Below the pieces are notes generated by a model. It ran no database searches. It was given only the letters and a program-made list of their open reading frames with translations, and was not told the origin of the DNA. Of a stretch of 64,000 nucleotides of DNA, positions 1-7,903 are shown piece by piece. Positions within the stretch are counted from its first letter, which is position 1. Each line of letters starts with the position of its first letter. The stretch is from Stutzerimonas xanthomarina DSM 18231 (GTDB lineage: Bacteria; Pseudomonadota; Gammaproteobacteria; Pseudomonadales; Pseudomonadaceae): contig NZ_FQXA01000003.1 in NCBI RefSeq assembly GCF_900129835.1, positions 496,001 to 560,000 of the forward strand. Direction: 5' to 3'. Both the position numbers and the translations under genes were made by a program.

Positions 1-498
1 GTTTCACTTGTACGCAACGCCCTAACGGTCAGGGGGCAGCGAAGCGGGGAGAACGAGTGGGACCCATTGGTATTCGATCAATACGGTGGCGGTCCACTGG
101 ACACAGATAACAGCAGGCGACTGCTCTACGGCAAGCCGGACGCTCTTGACCACAATTGCTTCGATGCATTGAGCACCATGGCAAATCGTCTACAGCGAGA
201 GGCACGCAAATTTTTCGTGGTCTCGACCCCTCTTCATCCTGAATGGAAATCGCGATACGACCCTGACGGTTCGTTCTTAGCCCAGTTCGATTCGCACGTT
301 AAACGCAGCCTCAAAGGGAGCGAGGCGGCCTATTGGAACGCAGATAGCGAACTGGAGACTCCTGCCAGCGACTTCGTTGACGCCATTCACTTGCGGTGGT
401 CCGCAGCGCAACGCTTTTCAGCAGCGCTGGCTGAACGACTCTACATGTCAGTTCCAGTGCCATCAGTTGAAAATGAGCTCATGGCCGGTCAGGATTAA
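1..498 (+). CDS. C-terminal part of an SGNH-hydrolase-like protein (5' end outside window)
   Basis: The frame is open from the first base of the window, so only about 165 C-terminal codons are seen; an internal TTG at 67 is not a convincing start. Near the end, DAIHLRW has the Asp-x-x-His spacing that carries the catalytic Asp and His of SGNH/GDSL esterases; the serine block would lie off the left edge. No transmembrane segment is visible in this part. Proteins of this kind often add or remove acetyl groups on glycans and sit beside acyltransferases in polysaccharide loci, which fits the genes to the right. It ends 29 bp before the RmlD-like gene on the same strand. The family call is tentative; that this is a real coding end is much firmer. 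Confidence 0.5.
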   Translation, partial: VSLVRNALTVRGQRSGENEWDPLVFDQYGGGPLDTDNSRRLLYGKPDALDHNCFDALSTMANRLQREARKFFVVSTPLHPEWKSRYDPDGSFLAQFDSHVKRSLKGSEAAYWNADSELETPASDFVDAIHLRWSAAQRFSAALAERLYMSVPVPSVENELMAGQD

Positions 499-527
499 GC
501 CTTGATCAGTAAGCAGTAATCGAGACG

Positions 528-1496
528 ATGCCATACAAATTAAATTCGCGATCAGGTTCGCAGGCAGTCTTGGTATGTGGGGGTACTGGACAGATAGGGC
601 AAAGCATCATCGAGCAAGCCAATACCCGAGGGATACGGGTCATTGCCCCATCAAGTCAGACGCTTGATATCACCGACAGCGCTTCGGTTAGCGACGCGCT
701 AGAACGCTACCAGCCGACGTTGATCATTAATGCCGCGGCCTACACAAACGTTGACGGCGCCGAGACGGATGCTGCGCGCGCCTTCGCCATAAACGCTGAC
801 GGCGTGCGACACCTCGCTGTAGCTGCCCATTTTGCAGCGATACCCCTTTTTCATATATCAACGGACTACGTGTTCAGCGGGAAAGGCAACGAGCCCATAA
901 CAGAGTCACACCCTACAGGGCCATGTTCGGTATATGGCGCGAGCAAACTGGCGGGCGAACAAGCCATTATCGAATCAGCAGCCAACCATATAGTGCTTCG
1001 TACCAGCTGGGTTTACGGCATGCATGGACATAACTTCGTTAAGACAATGCTCCGCCTGGGTCGTGAGCAGCCGAGCGTTTCAATTGTCAACGATCAGGTT
1101 GGCTGCCCGACCTACGCTGCCAGCATCGCCAGCGTGCTACTCGAACTCTGCAGCCGCTACGTGGAGAAAGGGGACCTGCCCTGGGGTATCTACCATTACA
1201 GCGGTCGATCCGCCTGCTCCTGGTACGAGTTTGCCAGGGAAATATTTAGCCAGGCTGGAGCAATCGGCGTTCTCGAGAAAGCGCCTCATATCCAGGCAGT
1301 TTCGACTGATGAGTATCCGACTCCGTCATGTAGACCTGCTTGGTCCGTCCTAGATTGCCAGCGCTTCGAGTCCACGTTTGGAATAACCACGCTAGACTGG
1401 CGGGAAGAACTTTATAAGTGTTTGTCACTCATGGCTGCTAGCGGCTGCCGATCGTCAAACGTGCGTCTCCCTATTCGTTTTGCAGACATGCCGTAA
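528..1496 (+). CDS. rfbD: dTDP-4-dehydrorhamnose reductase (RmlD) family protein
   Basis: Predicted 322-residue SDR-type reductase. RmlD makes dTDP-L-rhamnose from dTDP-4-keto-rhamnose in the cytoplasm, using NAD(P)H. Visible motifs are the N-terminal nucleotide-binding loop GGTGQIG (about residues 18-24), INAAAYTNVDGAE, the STDYVFSG block and the YGASK catalytic Tyr-x-x-x-Lys. The order and spacing are those of RmlD. The protein is slightly longer than the usual 290-300 residues because of a C-terminal extension of about 25 residues. The reading frame overlaps the next ORF by 17 bp if that gene really starts at 1480. No rmlA, rmlB or rmlC is present in the window, so the rest of the rhamnose pathway must lie elsewhere, or the substrate may be a related dTDP-sugar. 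Base composition looks less GC-rich than in the genes to the right. Confidence 0.85.
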   Translation: MPYKLNSRSGSQAVLVCGGTGQIGQSIIEQANTRGIRVIAPSSQTLDITDSASVSDALERYQPTLIINAAAYTNVDGAETDAARAFAINADGVRHLAVAAHFAAIPLFHISTDYVFSGKGNEPITESHPTGPCSVYGASKLAGEQAIIESAANHIVLRTSWVYGMHGHNFVKTMLRLGREQPSVSIVNDQVGCPTYAASIASVLLELCSRYVEKGDLPWGIYHYSGRSACSWYEFAREIFSQAGAIGVLEKAPHIQAVSTDEYPTPSCRPAWSVLDCQRFESTFGITTLDWREELYKCLSLMAASGCRSSNVRLPIRFADMP

Positions 1497-2655
1497 CATT
1501 TTCCGCCTCCTGCGTTTGAACAATGCAGCACTCAAGCTGTCAGGTCTCTGGCGCCAAGCGCGCCGAATGAAACTGACAAGAGGCCTAAAAAATCTAATGA
1601 GCTTAATGCTCCTAGCAAGAGCCCTACCTGAGCCAGTCAAAGACCTGATCAAGACGACTCGGAACAACACTGGCCTGGCCCTGGTCCGCCTGTTTTCCTC
1701 CAGCGGCTTTCTGTCTTCTGTCTATTACTGCCTGATCAGCCGTGAGTTCGACCGGGAACACCGTGCGGTGCTGCTGGGCCGACTGCATTTCGCTCAGCGG
1801 ATGCTCGGCAAGGGCGAGAACGATGCCTTCCTGCGGCGCAACGTGCATCGCCTGGAGAAGGGCCTGATCATGCGTCCGCGACGCAGCACCTTTGCCGAGG
1901 ATTACATCGGCCCGACGGTTCGCTGCTATGCCGATGCGACCCGGGCCGGCGTCGTCAACGGCCAACAGCGCTGGGCCAACGATGTCCTTACTGACTATTT
2001 CTCAGCCGTTGGCAGCACGCCGCGCATCGACTCGGCCAAGCGCGCCTTCACCAGCACCGAGAACCCCGACGAAACCAACCGCTGCGTGCCCTATCCCCAC
2101 AGCCAACTGCCGGACTGCCCGGTTAGCTATGACGAGCTGATGGTGCTGTTCCGCCGTCGCCGCTCGGTTCGCTGGTACCAGGACAAACCGGTCAGCAATG
2201 AGCTGATCGAACAGGCGGTAAGCGCCGCGGCTCTGGCGCCGTCGGCCTGCAACCGCCAGCCGTTTCGCTTCTATGTCAGCAACGGCAAGGAAAAGGCCGC
2301 CGAGGTCGCCAAGTGCGCGGGCGGCACGGCGGGTTTCCACGACAATTTGCCCTGCGTGATCGCAGTAGTCGGCGACCTGGGCTGCTATCCAGAGGCACGC
2401 GACCGCCACGTGGTCTATATCGACGGCTCGCTGGCTGCCATGCAGCTGATGCTGGCACTGGAAAGCCTGGGCTTGTCGAGCTGCTCGATCAACTGGCCTG
2501 ACGTCGAAGAAAGAGAACGTCAACTGGCGAAAATACTGGGCTTGGCCTACCAGGAGCGTACCGTGATGCTCCTCGCGGTGGGCTATGCCGATCCAACGGG
2601 AGGGATTCCTTATTCGGACAAGAAGACCGAGAAAGACTTGATCATATACAACTGA
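1480..2655 (+). CDS. Nitroreductase-family protein with a long N-terminal extension
   Basis: Up to 391 residues. The C-terminal 185 residues form an FMN-dependent nitroreductase fold: RRRRSVRWYQDKPVS followed by APSACNRQPFRFYV (the FMN phosphate and ring contacts) and a C-terminal LGLSSCSINW segment. The first 200 residues are rich in Arg and Leu and are not part of the standard fold; I do not recognise them. Starts at 1480 or 1567 are both possible and neither has a strong ribosome binding site. The stop is 8 bp before the pyruvyl transferase start, so the two are probably co-translated. Nitroreductase-like genes next to polysaccharide pyruvyl transferases occur in other EPS loci. The substrate is unknown; a redox role in sugar or pyruvyl modification is only a guess. 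Confidence 0.7.
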   Translation: MQTCRNIFRLLRLNNAALKLSGLWRQARRMKLTRGLKNLMSLMLLARALPEPVKDLIKTTRNNTGLALVRLFSSSGFLSSVYYCLISREFDREHRAVLLGRLHFAQRMLGKGENDAFLRRNVHRLEKGLIMRPRRSTFAEDYIGPTVRCYADATRAGVVNGQQRWANDVLTDYFSAVGSTPRIDSAKRAFTSTENPDETNRCVPYPHSQLPDCPVSYDELMVLFRRRRSVRWYQDKPVSNELIEQAVSAAALAPSACNRQPFRFYVSNGKEKAAEVAKCAGGTAGFHDNLPCVIAVVGDLGCYPEARDRHVVYIDGSLAAMQLMLALESLGLSSCSINWPDVEERERQLAKILGLAYQERTVMLLAVGYADPTGGIPYSDKKTEKDLIIYN

Positions 2656-2663
2656 GGTAAGCG

Positions 2664-3845
2664 ATGATTATCGAGATCAGAAAGGCAGGCTTCGTCAATA
2701 AAGGCGCTGAGCTGATGTTGCACGCGGCGTTGCAGAAACTGAGGACCCGGTATCCGGACGCTACCTTCGTCATGGCCCCGACCCCGAAAAAAGCCGAGCA
2801 GCCGTTCCGCAAGCTGGTCCAGCTGGGGTTCTATCCCAAGGCCTGGCTGTGGCGCTACGGCATTCAGTGGGGCACGCTGGCCAACTTCGCCCCGCGTCCG
2901 CTGCGCGAGATGTATGGGGTGGTGCTGGATAAAGAAGTCGACGTGGTCATCGATGCGGCGGGCTTCGCCTACAGCGATCAGTGGGGCGAGGATCCTTGTG
3001 CTGAACTGGCACAGTCAACCAAGCGCTGGCACAAGAACGGCACCCGGGTGATCCTGATGCCGCAAGCGCTTGGGCCGTTCAAATCGGAGAAAAACCGGGC
3101 GGCAATGAAAACGGTGGTCGATAACGTCGACCTGATTTTCCCGCGCGAGCGCGTGTCCTACGAGCATCTCACCGAGCTGGTGGGTGAGCAGGCGAAGATC
3201 AAGCAATCACCGGACTTCACCAACCTCATCACCGGTGTGCTGCCGCAGGGCTTCGATACCGAGCAGAACCGTTTCTGCATCGTCCCCAACTGCCGAATGC
3301 TGGACAAGACCGACCAGAAGACGCGCGATGCCTACCTGCCGTTCCTGATCAGCTGCACGCGCTACCTGCTGGAAAAGGGCGCCAAGCCTTTCGTGCTGGT
3401 GCACGAGGGCAAGGACGATCAGCGCCTGGCTGACGAACTGTCGGCGGCGGTAGGCGGCATCCCGATCGTCAAGGAAAGCGGCGCGCTGGAAATCAAAGGC
3501 ATCCTCGGCGCCTGCAGCGGCACCCTGGGCAGCCGTTTCCACGGGCTGGTCAGCGCGCTATCCCAAGGCGTGCCAGCCTTGGCCACGGGCTGGAGCCACA
3601 AGTACCAGATGCTGTTCGAAGACTACGGTTTCCCGGAGGGACTGGTGCAGGTCACCACCGATGAGGCTGAAATCAAGCGCAAGATCGACCTGGTGATTGA
3701 CGATGCCGCTCGGATCCAGGCGTTGATTCAGGCCCGTACCGCTCAGCTCAAGCAACAATCCGAGCAGATGTGGCAACAGGTCTACGCTGTGATCGACCAG
3801 TGTGAAAGCCGGCAGTACGCGGTCAGCGCCGCCAGATCGGCCTAA
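2664..3845 (+). CDS. Polysaccharide pyruvyl transferase family protein (WcaK/CsaB type)
   Basis: 393 residues. The family transfers pyruvate from phosphoenolpyruvate to a sugar, making a pyruvate ketal that gives the polymer negative charge. Diagnostic features are the N-terminal GFVNKGAELMLHAAL segment (the GxxNxGAE signature), DAAGFAYSDQWG, and the C-terminal SRFHGLVSALSQGVPALATGWSHKY block, where the RFH histidine is essential in characterised members. A ribosome binding site (GAGG) lies before the ATG, and the preceding stop is 8 bp upstream. It works in the cytoplasm or at the inner face of the membrane on lipid-linked or nucleotide sugars. Together with Ugd, Gmd and Fcl further right it predicts an acidic, colanic-acid-like EPS. 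The exact acceptor sugar cannot be read from sequence. Confidence 0.85.
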   Translation: MIIEIRKAGFVNKGAELMLHAALQKLRTRYPDATFVMAPTPKKAEQPFRKLVQLGFYPKAWLWRYGIQWGTLANFAPRPLREMYGVVLDKEVDVVIDAAGFAYSDQWGEDPCAELAQSTKRWHKNGTRVILMPQALGPFKSEKNRAAMKTVVDNVDLIFPRERVSYEHLTELVGEQAKIKQSPDFTNLITGVLPQGFDTEQNRFCIVPNCRMLDKTDQKTRDAYLPFLISCTRYLLEKGAKPFVLVHEGKDDQRLADELSAAVGGIPIVKESGALEIKGILGACSGTLGSRFHGLVSALSQGVPALATGWSHKYQMLFEDYGFPEGLVQVTTDEAEIKRKIDLVIDDAARIQALIQARTAQLKQQSEQMWQQVYAVIDQCESRQYAVSAARSA

Positions 3846-3850
3846 AGCAA

Positions 3851-3876
3851 ATGGCCTGCTCCGTCGAGCGGGCCAT
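3851..3876. terminator. Hairpin between convergent genes, probable bidirectional terminator
   Basis: An 11-bp stem (left arm 3851-3861, right arm 3866-3876, one T-G pair) with a CGTC loop lies 5 bp after the pyruvyl transferase stop and 27 bp from the acyltransferase stop. There is no T-run on the + side; a short T-rich stretch follows on the - side. Position and stem strength support a terminator. Confidence 0.5.
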
Positions 3877-3903
3877 GCATGGAACTCGCGCTCCAGGCTC
3901 TCC

Positions 3904-4956
3904 TCAGCGACCCCCTGCCCGAGCAACGTTCATGTTGGTATAACGCTTCAGACGCAAGGCAGGCGCCTCTACCAACCGCCACGACAGCACGGCGAAACAC
4001 AGCGTGACAGCCATGCTCGACAGGGCAAAAACCGCGAGGTTTATATCTGCACCGAACCAGTGAATGATCAACTGCTGCACTGGGAAGCCGAAGATATACA
4101 TGCCATAGGAAAAATCGCCATGCTTGCCGAAGTGGGCCACCTTGGGGATCCGGGCATAGGCGAGGTAGATAATCATGTAGGGCAGCGTGAGCATGTGAAC
4201 GACGAACCAAGCAGAACTTCCCAGAGCTAGCACCGAGGCCGCCAGCAGCAACACGGCGATGCGCCCGTCCCAGCGTACCTGGTCCTGGAAGAGATAAAGC
4301 GCAGCCCCGCCGTAAAAGAACATTCCCAGGCGGAACAGCTTCAGGATGGTCACGCTTTCGACGCCAAGCGCCGGCAAAACCAAGAAGTGCCCCATCATCA
4401 AGACGCCCAGCCCCAAGATCACCATCTGGCGCTTGAGCAGTTTCAACGCACCCAGCAGCAGCACGCTGCAGTACATCGCGCCTTCCAGCGGAAGCGTCCA
4501 AAATGATCCGTTGACCACTTCCGGGAACGGGTTGTTGGCAAAGACGCCCGGCAGCTCATAGCGGGTCATCAGAAAGGTATTGGTCAGGAAAGCGGCCGTT
4601 TTGCTGTCGCTGAAATACTCACTCAGCGGAAGCGGTGTGGTTAGCGGGCCGATCACCAGCATGGCGAAAACCACGGCAAAGGCCAGTCCCGGGAAAATTC
4701 GCAGAGCGCGCTTTAAAACGAAGCTGATATTGCCGCTACCGTGCAGGTAAGACGCGGTAATCAAGAAGCCACTGATGACAAAAAATGCGTCAACTGCCAG
4801 ATCCGCCATGTCAGTACCGCCCGTCAATGGGCGAAGCGGTTCTTCAGGAAGTCGTCCGCTCAGCCAAAAGCAATGGCCCAGCAGAACCAGCGTCGCGGCG
4901 ACGAAACGCAGAAAATCGAAGTTGTTGTCCCGAACGCCCAAGGAGAGCTTTTGCAT
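3904..4956 (-). CDS. OafA-type membrane acyltransferase (Acyltransferase_3)
   Basis: 350 residues, strongly hydrophobic with about ten predicted membrane helices. These integral inner-membrane enzymes move acetyl or succinyl groups onto extracytoplasmic glycans. The N-terminal NNFDFLRFVAATLVLLGHCFWLSG segment carries the family Arg and catalytic His, and FFVISGFLITASY is the second conserved block. It has a good ribosome binding site (GAGGGAACA) before the ATG at 4956. It faces the pyruvyl transferase gene tail to tail. The location at the edge of the EPS locus suggests that it decorates the EPS, but O-antigen acylation is equally possible. There is no fused SGNH domain; the SGNH-like fragment at the left edge could be a functional partner. 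Confidence 0.85.
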   Translation of the reverse strand: MQKLSLGVRDNNFDFLRFVAATLVLLGHCFWLSGRLPEEPLRPLTGGTDMADLAVDAFFVISGFLITASYLHGSGNISFVLKRALRIFPGLAFAVVFAMLVIGPLTTPLPLSEYFSDSKTAAFLTNTFLMTRYELPGVFANNPFPEVVNGSFWTLPLEGAMYCSVLLLGALKLLKRQMVILGLGVLMMGHFLVLPALGVESVTILKLFRLGMFFYGGAALYLFQDQVRWDGRIAVLLLAASVLALGSSAWFVVHMLTLPYMIIYLAYARIPKVAHFGKHGDFSYGMYIFGFPVQQLIIHWFGADINLAVFALSSMAVTLCFAVLSWRLVEAPALRLKRYTNMNVARAGGR

Positions 4957-5450
4957 TGTTCCCTCGCTATTTAAGTTTCTTCCATGCCGGTGCGTTGAAA
5001 AACGTCCCGCACCCTCGTCTAGCGTTGTTAGAGAACATTTAGCCGCATCAGTTCAAGACAATCGCCCAGTAACAACTGACTGCAAGATTCAGCCGTCCGC
5101 CTAGTGCGCTGTTGCCCGAAAGCAGCCATGTAGGTGATGTGCCACGTAGCTAAGAGCGACGCTCTATAGTGCTAACGACAGGACTCGGACATCAAAAAGG
5201 ACCCTGTATGGCCTCCGTGCAGGCTGGCTTCGCACATCGAGACGCGCAAGCCAGGAAGTTCTAGCTAAGCGTCACGAGCTGGCGCGGGCGTCCCGACAAC
5301 AGAGCCTGCCATTTATGTGAGCAGCTTCCGGATGTGGTTGATCCTTGCCATACGTAGGTGCTGACCATGCCTTAAAATGGAAACGTAACCCTGGCGTAAC
5401 CCCGACCCACAAATGAAAAAGGCCCGCATCGCTGCGAGCCTTGATTTCAT
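4957..5450. other. Intergenic region between acyltransferase start and tRNA-Thr 3' end
   Basis: No convincing gene on either strand. The right end holds the tRNA terminator (listed separately) and two direct copies of the octamer CGTAACCC at 5384-5391 and 5395-5402, just beyond the tRNA 3' side. Nothing else is recognised; the promoter of the acyltransferase presumably lies near 4957-5050. Confidence 0.5.
5415..5442 (-). terminator. Rho-independent terminator of tRNA-Thr
   Basis: Read on the - strand, a 10-bp stem (arms 5433-5442 and 5419-5428, one T-G pair, four-base loop) is followed by TTTTTC. It begins 9 bp after the encoded CCA end of the tRNA. Confidence 0.85.
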
Positions 5451-5526
5451 TGGTGCCGGTGAGAGGAGTCGAACCCCCGACCTTCGCATTACGAATGCGC
5501 TGCTCTACCTACTGAGCTACACCGGC
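5451..5526 (-). tRNA. tRNA-Thr (anticodon CGT)
   Basis: A 76-nt cloverleaf read on the - strand. The acceptor stem GCCGGTG pairs with CACCGGC, the D arm is CTCAGTAGGTAGAG, the anticodon stem GCGCA/TGCG(A) encloses the loop TTCGTAA with anticodon CGT, and the T arm GGGGGTTCGACTCC is intact. The 3' CCA is encoded (5451-5453). Its promoter and terminator flank it closely, so it is a single-gene transcription unit. Confidence 0.97.
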
Positions 5527-5536
5527 GCCGGGGCGC

Positions 5537-5565
5537 ATTATCGAGTTTCGCCGGTGCGGACTCAA
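5537..5565 (-). promoter_or_regulatory. Sigma-70 promoter of tRNA-Thr
   Basis: On the - strand: TTGAGT (-35, 5560-5565), a 17-bp spacer, GATAAT (-10, 5537-5542), then the GC-only stretch GCGCCCCGGC up to the mature 5' end at 5526. The GC-rich discriminator is typical of stable-RNA promoters under stringent control. Confidence 0.75.
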
Positions 5566-5579
5566 GCCGCACCGGCGAA
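5547..5579 (-). terminator. Strong hairpin downstream of the DUF3618 gene, possible terminator
   Basis: A perfect 13-bp inverted repeat (5547-5559 and 5567-5579) with a 7-base loop lies 44 bp beyond the DUF3618 stop. There is no T-run, so it is not a classical intrinsic terminator. The -35 box of the tRNA promoter sits in its loop. Confidence 0.4.
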
Positions 5580-5622
5580 CAAGCGCTGTCATGAACCTAA
5601 GTCAACTCGGCGTGGCGCTGTG

Positions 5623-6426
5623 TTACATACCCGCGGAGGTGGTACCGGTAGTGCCTGTCGAGCTGGGGTTCGAGCCGTTGTTGCTGCTGACGTCCTGCTT
5701 GACTCGGTTGGCCATTTCCTCCCCTTTGGCAGAGGCCTTCTGGTAACCCTCTTCCGCCTTATGTCGAAGCTGGTCGGTCATGCGATCACTGGCCTCACCC
5801 AGCATCTCGTCCTCGCGACGGGATGGAGGGACCGAAGCAGCAATCAACGCGCCGAGCGCAATGCCAATCGCACCAAGGGCCAAGGGCTGCTCCTGCAACA
5901 GCTGATTGAACCCGCCGCGAGCCCGGTCTGCACCACCGCGAAGCCGGGCGGATGCCTGACGACCCGAGTCGCTTGCTCGCGAGCGTGCGCTGCCCAACGA
6001 CTCGGAAACGCTCTGCCCCATATGGCTGGCCTTTTCCTTCATGCTGGCGCCTTGCTGCTTGATGCCAGCCGTTTTCGCGGACAGCTTGTCACCCATGGAT
6101 GGGCCATTTGAGCCGGTGTTGTAACCCGTCGTGGTGACATTGGCATGGGGCTGACGATTCTGCCCGGCCATTAGCCAGATCAGCCCAATCGAGGTGAGTA
6201 CGGTAGGAACCGGATTGGCTTTTACCGTATTGCTCAAATTGCTGAAAAATTCGCCACTGCCGCCTTTGACGTAGCCCAGCGCGGTATCAATCAATTCACC
6301 GGGAGACAGCTTGTTTTCAAGCGCGTGAACAATGTTGCCGATATCGGTACGCGTCTGATCAATCTCGCGCTCGAGCTCGTCCGGATCCTTCTGCGCTTCG
6401 GCATCAATCTGATTACGTGTGCTCAT
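5623..6426 (-). CDS. DUF3618-domain membrane protein
   Basis: 267 residues. The first 100 residues match the DUF3618 pattern: an acidic helix LEREIDQTRTDIGNIVHALE, then SPGELIDTALGYV and a short hydrophobic span around TVLTSIGLIWLMAGQ. The middle is hydrophilic and helical (KEKASHMGQSVSESL, repeated amphipathic segments), with a second hydrophobic span near PLALGAIGIALGALIAASVP. The C terminus is low-complexity Ser/Thr/Gly. The start ATG overlaps the stop of the preceding gene by 4 bp. Proteins of this family occur beside YqjE-like holin-family proteins and are linked to osmotic or envelope stress; the biochemical role is unknown. Last gene of a three-gene operon. Confidence 0.75.
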   Translation of the reverse strand: MSTRNQIDAEAQKDPDELEREIDQTRTDIGNIVHALENKLSPGELIDTALGYVKGGSGEFFSNLSNTVKANPVPTVLTSIGLIWLMAGQNRQPHANVTTTGYNTGSNGPSMGDKLSAKTAGIKQQGASMKEKASHMGQSVSESLGSARSRASDSGRQASARLRGGADRARGGFNQLLQEQPLALGAIGIALGALIAASVPPSRREDEMLGEASDRMTDQLRHKAEEGYQKASAKGEEMANRVKQDVSSNNGSNPSSTGTTGTTSAGM

Positions 6427-6875
6427 GATGTGTGCCCCTTCACAGCTTCTTTATCCTTGTTGACCGAATGAATAGTGCGCTCCGGCTTGAACGAAGAAGC
6501 CTGAAACTTCTTCTTGCCGGACGACACCATGATCAACCCGATAACCACTACGACAGCGCCAACAATCAGCGCGGCGAGCCAGGGCTCGACGACGATGCTC
6601 AGCCCGTAAACAGCCGACATCAGCAGGACGATGAACCCGCCGAGAAGCACTGCACCACCGGTCGCGACGCTGGCAGCACCCGCTTTGGTCGCGCGGATCG
6701 ACTCGCTAATCTCAGCCTTCGCCAGCGCCAGCTCCTTGGTGATCAAGGACGGGACTTCATGGGTCAGCTGTCGAAGCAGTCCACCTACGGATGTGTCGTT
6801 TTCGACGCGATGCCCAGGCTCCAAGGTTGCGTTGGAAGTCGTGGTCGTGGTCGTTGTCTTACGTGCTTCGCTCAT
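6423..6875 (-). CDS. Phage-holin-family / YqjE-like membrane protein (DUF1469)
   Basis: 150 residues. An N-terminal polar tail with a run of threonines is followed by LLRQLTHEVPSLITKELALAK, the conserved amphipathic segment of the family, then two membrane spans (about residues 65-90 and 98-118) and a basic tail. No enzymatic motif. The name comes from sequence similarity to holins, but the chromosomal members are not lysis proteins; they act in the inner membrane with DUF3618 proteins. ATGA overlaps on both sides show tight translational coupling with its neighbours. Confidence 0.75.
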   Translation of the reverse strand: MSEARKTTTTTTTSNATLEPGHRVENDTSVGGLLRQLTHEVPSLITKELALAKAEISESIRATKAGAASVATGGAVLLGGFIVLLMSAVYGLSIVVEPWLAALIVGAVVVVIGLIMVSSGKKKFQASSFKPERTIHSVNKDKEAVKGHTS

Positions 6876-7783
6876 GGGAAAAGTCCTCCGTCGGTACCCT
6901 TGCCGTCGCGGCTGGTAGTCGAGCCGGTGCTGCTGGAGCCAGCATTTGACCCTAGGCCCAGCCCATTGCTGGTGTTGGCTCCCGTGCTGGAGCCCACGGA
7001 ACCAGCGCCGAGACCTGTGCCTACCCCGGTAGCCGAACCTGTTCCTACACCAGTAGAGGTTCCGGAGGTGGGCCGGGAAGCGCTGGTTGCCGACGAAACA
7101 CCTGCGTTGCTAACACTACCGACAGAGCCCGGCTCGCCGGTGCTGAGGCGGTCGTTCAGCTCACGCTGATCGGAACCATGATGGTTGCTGGAGCCGGTGA
7201 CGGAACTGGAGCTGTCTTGATAGTTGTAATCGTCGTGAGAGGCGCGCTTGCTGGAAGCTCGTGCAAAACGAGTTAGCCCAAAGCCCAGCGCAATACTGCC
7301 GGTAATAAACAGCGCAGGATTGTTTTGTGCCATGCGATTTACATCCTGCAGCAGCTCATCGACATTCTTACCGCGCAGACTGTCGGAGAACTGCACCATG
7401 CTTTGAGCCATGTCAGAGACATAATTGGACAACCCAAGGCGGTCCTGCCCCTCAAGCTCTTGAGCGGCGGCTTTAGCGCTTTGGGCGACTTTCTCAATTT
7501 CATCAGCTGCGGTTGCCCGATAGCCTTCCAACTGAGATTTGCCCTGAGTCTTCACCTGCTCGGCTGCTTGGCGAGCTTTCACCTTAGCGTCTTCAGCTGC
7601 ATGACCAGCCGTGCCGGAGCTTGTGTGAGTATTCTGAGATGTACCGGAAGTATGACTTCCACTCGTTCCCATTCCCGAATTTACCGAGCTGGAGCCGGTG
7701 GAGCCGGTTGTGGAATCGGGGCCGGTCTTGGGTAGGCCACCGTAACCAGTAATTTCGTCATCGGGTGTAGTCATTTGATTCAC
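6872..7783 (-). CDS. Low-complexity stress-type membrane-associated protein, first gene of the operon
   Basis: 303 residues. The N terminus is Gly/Ser/Thr-rich, the middle is a helical region of about 130 residues (VKARQAAEQVKTQGKSQLEGY, then SNYVSDMAQSMVQFSDSLRG) with a short hydrophobic span NPALFITGSIALGFGLTRFA, and the last 110 residues are almost only Gly, Ser, Thr, Ala and Val in short repeats. The helical part resembles nutrient-deprivation or LEA-like proteins that bind membranes. No catalytic motif. The ATG is preceded by AAAGGTG. An AlgU-like promoter lies about 100 bp upstream. Function unknown; a role in envelope protection under osmotic stress is inferred. Confidence 0.7.
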   Translation of the reverse strand: MNQMTTPDDEITGYGGLPKTGPDSTTGSTGSSSVNSGMGTSGSHTSGTSQNTHTSSGTAGHAAEDAKVKARQAAEQVKTQGKSQLEGYRATAADEIEKVAQSAKAAAQELEGQDRLGLSNYVSDMAQSMVQFSDSLRGKNVDELLQDVNRMAQNNPALFITGSIALGFGLTRFARASSKRASHDDYNYQDSSSSVTGSSNHHGSDQRELNDRLSTGEPGSVGSVSNAGVSSATSASRPTSGTSTGVGTGSATGVGTGLGAGSVGSSTGANTSNGLGLGSNAGSSSTGSTTSRDGKGTDGGLFP

Positions 7784-7875
7784 CTTTTATATGGCTTGGC
7801 CGGAAGACCACGGTCCGTAGGGACACAGCAGGAGCGGTGAGCCGCGAACTGTGCATTTTCGGTGCGCACATATAT

Positions 7876-7903
7876 GGTGACCGGGGGTAAATTTTTGAGT
7901 TCC
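7876..7903 (-). promoter_or_regulatory. AlgU/sigma-E-like promoter of the three-gene stress operon
   Basis: On the - strand GGAACTC (7897-7903), a 15-bp spacer and GTCACC (7876-7881) match the ECF sigma-E/AlgU pattern GGAACTT-N15/16-GTCnnA at most positions. It would give a 5' leader of about 85 nt before the ATG at 7783. Confidence 0.5.

Noticed and set aside
5384..5402. Two copies of CGTAACCC near the tRNA-Thr 3' side as a possible attachment-site remnant
   Set aside because: Octamers are too short, no integrase gene or duplicated tRNA end is present in the window.
5413..6111. + strand ORF of 232 codons starting MKKARIAASLDFIGAGERSR
   Set aside because: It translates the tRNA-Thr gene and its flank; the GAGERSRTPDLRITNALLY text is a well-known spurious product of tRNA genes. 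The remainder is antisense to the DUF3618 gene.
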